Shown: positions 7,279 to 12,802 of the stretch, piece by piece
Position numbering within the stretch: position 1 is the stretch's first letter
How the letters are laid out: each line of letters begins with the position of its first letter
DNA from: an uncultured Clostridia bacterium
Lineage (GTDB): Bacteria > Bacillota > Clostridia > TANB77 > CAG-508
NCBI GenBank assembly: GCA_948919095.1
Contig: CAQYCU010000039.1
Span: 1 to 12,802, forward strand
Reading direction: 5' to 3'
Length of the DNA stretch: 12,802 nt
The notes under the pieces: model-generated
What the model was told of the DNA's origin: nothing
The model's input: the letters and a program-made list of their open reading frames with translations, nothing else
Database searches by the model: none
Translations under genes and position numbers: made by a program

Positions 7279-8772
7279 CTATGTTAAATATTTTTTTAAT
7301 TTGTTTTTTATATATTTTGACATTTGTAATATACCATATGCTGATAAAATACAAAATACTGGTATCAAAAAATAGATATATCTAGAACGTGCTTCCCATA
7401 TTAATAAAAACATTGCAATTCCAACTATTGAAATTCCTAAAATTCTAATTCCTTGTTCTTTTTCTTTTTTAGTTAACTCTATTATAATTCCAATTAAAAT
7501 TGCTACGAATAAATAATTATTAAAATAATTCATGTAATGTACAAATTTCTCATTATGTTCATAGTCAATTATTATTTTATATGGTAAACTTGTTTTATTT
7601 ATTGTATCCCATCCAATTACATTTAACACATAATAACTTCCATCATTCCAAACATAATTAAATTTGTTAAATAAAAACTTTATATATCCATTAACTTTAA
7701 ATTCCTTAAGTCTTTCTTTTATTTTTAATATATTAGCTTTTTTCTTTTCTTTGTAATTACCACTTTCTGAAGTATAATCTGCATCTTTTTGACTATATCC
7801 ACCATATCCAATTGAAGTTCCACCTTCACTTTCTGGCAAAGATAATCCCATCATAATCCAATGTGTCATTGGCATTTCTAAATCATTTTTCTTCTTATCC
7901 TTAATTATTACTTTTTCCCCAATCATATTAAATGAACCTATTAACAACATTGACAATAAAACAGTTATACATAGCTTTTTTAATGTTTCTTTATTTAAAT
8001 TTGTAAATATTTCGTCTATTATAATTGCTACTAATACTATGCCTGCTACTGGTTTTATACAATATCCTATTATTCCAGATACAATCATCATACATATATT
8101 TGCATAATATCTTTTTTTTGATTTCTCTTTATATTCATTTGAATTTAGCCAAAAGTATAATGTCATCACAGGAAAGGTTACTGCCATAGTATCTGTATAT
8201 ACTATTGGAGCATATAAATACAAAGGTGCGCAACCTATAATAAGTAATATTGTATTTAATGCTAGCTTATTGCCACCAATTTTTTTTGCTAATAATGTAG
8301 CAAATATTCCTGCCAATAATATGAATATTATGTTTATTATATATGCTCCTAATTCATGTCCATTAGTCATTATCATCGATAATGTTGTAATTATCAATAC
8401 TCCCCAATTATTCGGAAACATTTTAAAGTAGTATTGGTTCTGAGTTGTTCCTGTCGTTGCAATTTCTTTTGCACTTTTCATAACCCATCCAAAATCCCAA
8501 TTATATTCTACCCTAAAGTAAAATACTGATGCTATTCCTAAAACCATTAATAAACCAATTAAAGAAACTATAATTATATTAATTGTTTTATCTTTTAATT
8601 TGTCTATCACAAATATATTTATTACAGTGGCTATAACTAAACCTACTATTATGAAAACTATATTTTTTATTATGCTAGCATTAAATATATGAGTGTAGTT
8701 AATAAGCAACAAAACTACTATTATTGCAAAGTATGCAATCACTTTATAACTATTGCTTAATAATTTTTTCAT
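7279..8772 (-). CDS. GT-C membrane glycosyltransferase, module 1
   Basis: This is a 497-residue polytopic membrane protein with about ten to twelve helices. Three N-terminal helices precede an outer-loop aspartate in YNWDFG (90-95), followed by FPNNWG at 119-124. VYTDTMAVTFP at 191-201 and a CIKP motif at 238-241 fit GT-C enzymes that use polyprenyl-phosphate sugars. After helix-rich sequence comes a soluble outer segment of about 110 residues, starting PMTHWIMMGL (301-310) and GYGGYSQKDADYT (322-334), and then a last group of helices. It differs in sequence from the other two GT-C genes here, so it probably uses a different donor or acceptor. The family resembles Gram-positive enzymes that decorate teichoic acids or rhamnose polysaccharides. 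The AAAGGA site gives a clear start. It follows a GtrB-like gene by 50 bases and precedes a second GtrB-like gene by 15, so pairing with the upstream gene is inferred from order alone. Confidence 0.8.
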   Translation of the reverse strand: MKKLLSNSYKVIAYFAIIVVLLLINYTHIFNASIIKNIVFIIVGLVIATVINIFVIDKLKDKTINIIIVSLIGLLMVLGIASVFYFRVEYNWDFGWVMKSAKEIATTGTTQNQYYFKMFPNNWGVLIITTLSMIMTNGHELGAYIINIIFILLAGIFATLLAKKIGGNKLALNTILLIIGCAPLYLYAPIVYTDTMAVTFPVMTLYFWLNSNEYKEKSKKRYYANICMMIVSGIIGYCIKPVAGIVLVAIIIDEIFTNLNKETLKKLCITVLLSMLLIGSFNMIGEKVIIKDKKKNDLEMPMTHWIMMGLSLPESEGGTSIGYGGYSQKDADYTSESGNYKEKKKANILKIKERLKEFKVNGYIKFLFNKFNYVWNDGSYYVLNVIGWDTINKTSLPYKIIIDYEHNEKFVHYMNYFNNYLFVAILIGIIIELTKKEKEQGIRILGISIVGIAMFLLIWEARSRYIYFLIPVFCILSAYGILQMSKYIKNKLKKYLT

Positions 8773-8822
8773 TTTAAATTCCTTTCAAATCAATGTTTTA
8801 ATTTAGTTGATAAATATATATA

Positions 8823-9767
8823 TTAATCATTTGTTTCCCTTCTTCCATTATACTCATTTACTAGATATAATGGTCTATTCTTAGATTCATTGAATATTCT
8901 ACCTAAATATTCCCCAACAATTCCAAATAATAATATTTGTACTCCTGAGAAAAATAATACCAATAATATAATTGCTTGAAATGCCTCGATAGCTACATTA
9001 AAGCGTATACACTTTATAATAACATATATAAAATATATAAATAATGCTAAAAATGTTGGTATTGCTAAAAATGTTGATATACGTAATGGTGATGTTGTAA
9101 ATGATGTTATACCATCTATTGCTAAGTTAATTAATTTTGCATAGTTCCATTTTGTTTGTCCTGCAATACGTGGGTCCCTATCATACATAATAGCTTTCTT
9201 TTTATAACCAATCCAGCTAAACATGCTTTTTGAATTACGACTTATTTCCCTCATTTTCTTTAAAGCATTTACACATCTTCTATCAAGTAGTCGATAGTCG
9301 CCTGTATCTTTTTGAATTTCAACTCTAGTTAATGCTTGAAGTACTCTATAATACATTTTAGAGGTTAATTTCTTAAGCCAAGTTTCGCCTTTTCTTGAAC
9401 GTCTTTGTGCATATACATCATCATATCCTTCTTCCCAATACTTTATCATTTCAGGTATTAATTCTGGTGGGTCTTGAAGGTCTGCGTCCATAAATATAGC
9501 ACAATCTCCTGTTGCATAGTCAACTCCTGCTATCATAGCAGTTTCTTTACCAAAGTTACGTGCAAAATCTACATAGTTAATACGTTTATCTTTTTCTCTA
9601 TATTCTTTTATTAATTTAATAGTTTTATCTTTTGAGCCATCATTTACAAATAGAATTTCAAATTCATAGTTTTCAATACTATTAATAACCTTTTCAACTC
9701 TTTCATATAAAAACGGTAATGCTTCTTCTTCATTATATGTAGGAATAATTATTGTTACTTTTTTCAT
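8823..9767 (-). CDS. GtrB/DPM1-like GT2 polyprenyl-phosphate glycosyltransferase, module 1
   Basis: This is a 314-residue paralogue of the GT2 at 6325-7263 with the same architecture: a GT-A domain, then two C-terminal helices (about 229-252 and 261-285). Motifs: IIPTYNEEE at 7-15, VNDGS at 41-45, DADLQDPPE at 94-102, TGDYRLLDR at 155-163, and RDPRIAGQTKW at 197-207. It likely makes a polyprenyl-phosphate sugar for the GT-C enzyme that follows. The start is clear: AGGAG lies ahead of the ATG and shares its first AG with the TAG stop of the preceding GT2-GT4 gene, so the two genes are very probably translationally coupled (11-base gap). The two GT2 paralogues differ in the tip of the acceptor loop and in the region between the GT-A domain and the helices, which argues for different sugars. 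Confidence 0.9.
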   Translation of the reverse strand: MKKVTIIIPTYNEEEALPFLYERVEKVINSIENYEFEILFVNDGSKDKTIKLIKEYREKDKRINYVDFARNFGKETAMIAGVDYATGDCAIFMDADLQDPPELIPEMIKYWEEGYDDVYAQRRSRKGETWLKKLTSKMYYRVLQALTRVEIQKDTGDYRLLDRRCVNALKKMREISRNSKSMFSWIGYKKKAIMYDRDPRIAGQTKWNYAKLINLAIDGITSFTTSPLRISTFLAIPTFLALFIYFIYVIIKCIRFNVAIEAFQAIILLVLFFSGVQILLFGIVGEYLGRIFNESKNRPLYLVNEYNGRRETND

Positions 9768-9775
9768 TTACTTTT

Positions 9776-9781
9776 CTCCTA
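9776..9781 (-). promoter_or_regulatory. Stop codon overlapping a Shine-Dalgarno (translational coupling)
   Basis: The minus strand reads TAGGAG: the TAG stop of the 758-residue glycosyltransferase runs straight into the AGGAG site for the next GT2 gene, whose ATG begins at 9767. This layout usually links translation of the two genes. Confidence 0.65.
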
Positions 9782-12055
9782 GTCGCTCATTATATTACTT
9801 ATCTTCTCATTTTTCTTTATTAATTTTATAATTCCTATCTTTTGTAGGAATTTAATTAATGCTCTATACCATCCATGTTTCCACATTTTTTCTTTTAATA
9901 ATTTTATCTTGTAATTATTTTTTGTAAAACCAAATTCTTTTTTATATACAGTTATTTCCCATTCATATTTTATTTCTGCCATCTCAAAATATTTTGTTAT
10001 AAGTTCTTTTGTAATATCTATTGTTTTACTAAGGTGTTTTCCATTTTCGATTTTTTCTTTGTTTGGATTTTTCGCTGTATCTTCAAGTAATTTAGCCATA
10101 TTTTTTTGCATTTGACTAATTGTAAATCCTTTTAAAATTCTTTTTCTACAATTACCTTTTAATGTTTTTAAATTTTTAATTACCTTATTTATAGCTTCTA
10201 CATAATTATTAACTTCTTCTTCAGAATAATCAAATTCTAATATGTCTTCTTCATCTTGCATGCAAGGTACTATTACTCCTACGTCTTCATTTATTAATTC
10301 TTTTTGTCCTCCAACATCACATGAAATAACAGGAACTCCCATTGAAAGTGATTCATATGAAGTTAAAGCAAGTCCTTCTTTAATTGAACAATTTAAAGTT
10401 AAATCACATATTGAATATATTTCTTGTACTTCTTCAACATTTTCTTCAAATTTAATTATGCTTTTTAGTCCTAAATTATTTACTTTATTTTTTATTTCAG
10501 ATAACATATTACCATTTCCAGCAACAACAACTTCAAAGTCATCTCTTTGTTTGTATAATTCTTCAATAATTCTTAAAAATAAGTATGGTCTTTTTTGTTC
10601 AGTTATTCTACATATGTATCCAATTACATATTTCTTTTCTATTCCATATTCTTCTCTTAAAGCTTTTCTATCATAATTTTCAGGGTCAAATTGTTTTTCA
10701 TCAACTCCAATATAAACCGTTTGCACTTCATCTTTGTTTCTTTTAAAATGCTCAACTAATATTCTTTCACTATTTGCATTACAAGTTAGTGTTTTATCAA
10801 TCATCGAGGCAACACTACTTGAATCTCTTGAATATCCACCATTTCTATAATACCATTCTTCCATATGAACATAATCTATTATTGGTATTTCTGGGTGTTT
10901 TGACTTTATATAAGGAATACATGAATATCCAGCCTCACTGTTAGTATTCAATATTATATTTATATTGTTTTTATTAATTGTATAGTTAATAAATGCTAGC
11001 CAATATTTAATATCTAAAAATGTTGTTAAATCATATACTGTAGCATATTCTTCAAATTGTTGTCTATATATGTTTATTGCTGGTTCAGTACTTATAATAG
11101 TAACGTCAAATTTTTTCTTATCTAGTTTTTCTATTAAACTTAAATTAAATTTATCAGCTCCCCCCATTATCATCCATGGAATTATTAATAATAGATTAGT
11201 TTTACCATCTTCGTTTTTCTTAACTTTTGGTATTTGGTCAAATTCATCTATCAATTCATCCCAGTTATATTCAAACCTAGGATATTGTATAGCTTCTACG
11301 TCTTTTTTTATTGTTTTTGCTGTATTTTTTACTATTTCCATTGCAGCATCTTTATTTTCTCTTGATTTTGCAAGCTCTCCATCTTTGCCTTTTCTTCTAT
11401 ACCAGAATCCATAAAAATTCATACGAACTGGAAATTTGCCTTTTGCAATTAGTTTTAACCATAAATTCCAATCTTCATATACCGCCTTTTCTTTAAGTCC
11501 ATATCCTCCTACTTCTAAGAAGTCCTCTTTTCTTATCATTGCAGTAGCTACTAAATCATTTTCTTGCTTTAACTTTCCTGAACTAAACCATTTATTCCAA
11601 GTATACTCATCTGCGTCAAATCCTACAGAATCAGTATAAGTCCATGATGCTTTTTTATTAGTTTCTAATGTCCATAGTCCACATTCTAAACAAGTTGGCT
11701 CTATTAAATCATCGCTATCCATAAAAAATAAATATTTTGTATCTTTACTTGCTCTTTCTACACCATAATCTCTAGTTGCTGCAACACCCTCATTTTCCTT
11801 ATGGTATATTTTTATTCTATTATCTAATTTTACAATTTCTTCTAATTTTTTCAAACTCTTTTTGTCTGTTGAGCCATCATCTATAATTAATACTTCGAAA
11901 CATGGATATGTTTGATTTAATATAGATTTTATAGATTGTTCTATATGTTTTGTATCATTATAAAATGGCATTATAATTGATATTAATTTTTCATCATATT
12001 TATAATCTACTTTTTTTAGTATTTTTCCTGGTTCTTTTTCAAAATTAAATTTCAT
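9779..12055 (-). CDS. Two-domain GT2-GT4 glycosyltransferase
   Basis: This 758-residue soluble enzyme has two catalytic domains, so it may add two successive sugars to a lipid-linked glycan at the cytoplasmic face. The N-terminal GT2 domain (about 23-250) shows IIMPFYND at 27-34, DDGS at 59-62, the metal-binding MDSDD at 112-116, and YEDWNLWLK at 193-201. A hinge of about 30 residues leads to a GT4/GT-B domain (about 285-655) with MGGADKF at 297-303, a lysine-containing RITEQKRP at 483-490, AGNG at 512-515, and the donor-site EX7E pair Glu560/Glu568 in EGLALTSYE, followed by SMGVPVISCDVGG. Both active sites look intact. The last 100 residues are basic and helical, ending in a hydrophobic-basic amphipathic stretch (about 724-747) that may hold the enzyme at the membrane. 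GAAAGGAA precedes the ATG. It directly follows the ABC permease, which places it in main-chain synthesis. Sugars are unknown. Confidence 0.88.
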   Translation of the reverse strand: MKFNFEKEPGKILKKVDYKYDEKLISIIMPFYNDTKHIEQSIKSILNQTYPCFEVLIIDDGSTDKKSLKKLEEIVKLDNRIKIYHKENEGVAATRDYGVERASKDTKYLFFMDSDDLIEPTCLECGLWTLETNKKASWTYTDSVGFDADEYTWNKWFSSGKLKQENDLVATAMIRKEDFLEVGGYGLKEKAVYEDWNLWLKLIAKGKFPVRMNFYGFWYRRKGKDGELAKSRENKDAAMEIVKNTAKTIKKDVEAIQYPRFEYNWDELIDEFDQIPKVKKNEDGKTNLLLIIPWMIMGGADKFNLSLIEKLDKKKFDVTIISTEPAINIYRQQFEEYATVYDLTTFLDIKYWLAFINYTINKNNINIILNTNSEAGYSCIPYIKSKHPEIPIIDYVHMEEWYYRNGGYSRDSSSVASMIDKTLTCNANSERILVEHFKRNKDEVQTVYIGVDEKQFDPENYDRKALREEYGIEKKYVIGYICRITEQKRPYLFLRIIEELYKQRDDFEVVVAGNGNMLSEIKNKVNNLGLKSIIKFEENVEEVQEIYSICDLTLNCSIKEGLALTSYESLSMGVPVISCDVGGQKELINEDVGVIVPCMQDEEDILEFDYSEEEVNNYVEAINKVIKNLKTLKGNCRKRILKGFTISQMQKNMAKLLEDTAKNPNKEKIENGKHLSKTIDITKELITKYFEMAEIKYEWEITVYKKEFGFTKNNYKIKLLKEKMWKHGWYRALIKFLQKIGIIKLIKKNEKISNIMSD

Positions 12056-12096
12056 ATATTATGTTCCTTTCCATTGTACAAAAATTAGTATTAATT

Positions 12097-12802
12097 TTAT
12101 AATTCCTCTGCAAATTTCTTTTGTAGTTTATTAAATATCAAATATCCAATAATGCAAAGTGCAATTCCAATTACAAAAATTATTCCTATCATTTTTAAGT
12201 CTGGCATTTGTTGATAATAAAATATGTTTCTATAGCCTTCAATTACATATGTCATTGGGTTTATTTTTAATATCCATCTAAAGTTTTCAGGTATTGTTTC
12301 TAATGCATATACTATTGGGGTTGCATAGAAAAGTAGTTGTAAAAATACTCCTATGAAATGTTGTAAATCTCTAAAATATACTGTAACACTTGATACAATT
12401 AATGATATTCCTATAAGTAGTACATATTGAACAGCAAGTACCAATGGATATAATAATATATATGGTGTTAGTCCCATTCCATATGCTAGTGTAAAACATA
12501 TTATTATTATTGTTGATATTAAAAAGTTTACTGTTTCACTTGTTACTACTGATAAAGGTAATATCTCTCTTGGAAAATATACTTTTTTAATTATGTTTCC
12601 GGTTTTCAACCATTGTAAATGATGTTCTATTTATTACAGTTGCAAAGAAGTTCCAAGGTATAAGTCCACACACCATAAATACTGTATAATTTGGTATATC
12701 ATTTTTCATAATTAGTGGAAATATAATTGCATATACAGCTATTTGTAATAGTGGATTTATAAATGACCATAACACTCCTAAAAATGAGTGTTTGTACTTT
12801 CC
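12097..12802 (-). pseudogene. ABC-2 polysaccharide/teichoic acid export permease (Wzm/TagG/RgpC family), frameshifted and partial
   Basis: This is the membrane half of an ABC exporter that moves an undecaprenyl-linked polysaccharide across the cytoplasmic membrane. The first part enters from the right edge in frame (GKYKHSFLGVLWSFINP is the usual N-terminal region of this family) and runs to a TAA at 12587. The second part, in another frame from about 12606 to the TAA at 12097, has IKKVYFPREILPLS and five to six helices, ending KKFAEEL. Read together the parts make one normal permease if one C of the CC at 12601-12602 is dropped: MVEN then joins GNIIKKVYFPRE with no loss. Both sides are otherwise free of stops and well conserved, so the lesion is recent, a base-calling or assembly error, or (less likely) a recoding site. 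No ATPase (Wzt/TagH) gene follows; the next gene is a glycosyltransferase. The start lies outside the window. Confidence 0.85.

Noticed and set aside
10242..10676. 144-codon plus-strand reading frame, the longest on that strand
   Set aside because: It is antisense to the GT4 domain of the two-domain glycosyltransferase, has Ser/Ile/Phe-rich composition from AT-rich antisense sequence, and shows no recognisable domain.
12587..12609. Two separate small genes overlapping by 23 bases at the right end
   Set aside because: The products are the N- and C-terminal parts of one ABC-2 permease that join exactly when one C is removed, so this is a single frameshifted gene.
1..12802. Mobile elements, CRISPR arrays, tRNA or rRNA genes
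   Set aside because: I saw no transposase or integrase, no regularly spaced repeats, and no tRNA- or rRNA-like sequence; the window is filled by ten minus-strand genes.

Overview
The window is very AT-rich with A/T-biased codons. Its genes have AAAGGA/AGGAGG-type ribosome binding sites, tryptophan is encoded by TGG, and I see no sign of UGA recoding. This fits a low-GC Firmicute, most likely an anaerobic clostridial lineage (for example gut-associated Clostridia). That assignment rests on composition and protein style, not on a marker gene. All ten genes lie on the minus strand, so transcription runs from the right end of the window to the left. No stretch longer than 300 bases lacks a gene; the longest gap is about 145 bases, between the tagO-like gene and the corrected ruvB start.

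In transcription order, the right part (about 12.8 to 3.5 kb) is a surface-glycan locus. It starts with an ABC-2 polysaccharide export permease that is cut by the window edge and broken by a one-base frameshift. Next come a two-domain GT2-GT4 glycosyltransferase, a GtrB/DPM1-like GT2, a GT-C membrane glycosyltransferase, a second GtrB-like GT2, a second GT-C enzyme, and a TagO/WecA/MraY-family initiating phosphoglycosyl transferase. The last two genes before tagO and the two before those form two successive [polyprenyl-phosphate sugar synthase + GT-C] modules. The simplest model is as follows. The TagO-like enzyme loads a sugar-1-phosphate onto undecaprenyl phosphate, and the cytoplasmic GT2/GT4 enzyme extends the chain. 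The ABC transporter then flips the lipid-linked polymer, and the two modules add side-chain sugars outside the membrane. The polymer could be a teichoic-acid-like, rhamnan-like or capsular glycan; nothing here fixes its sugars.

The left part (3.4 kb to 1) holds ruvB (Holliday-junction branch migration), a third GT-C membrane glycosyltransferase whose longest reading frame overlaps the 3' end of ruvB by 11 bases, and queH (epoxyqueuosine reductase for tRNA queuosine), which runs to the window edge. A 63-base quasi-palindrome with perfect 15-base arms lies between the tagO-like gene and ruvB. It is the most striking non-coding structure in the window.

I do not see a clear novel defence or mobile system. 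The items most worth following up are the frameshifted exporter, the intergenic palindrome, the two GT2/GT-C modules with no visible GtrA flippase, and the glycosyltransferase placed between ruvB and queH.
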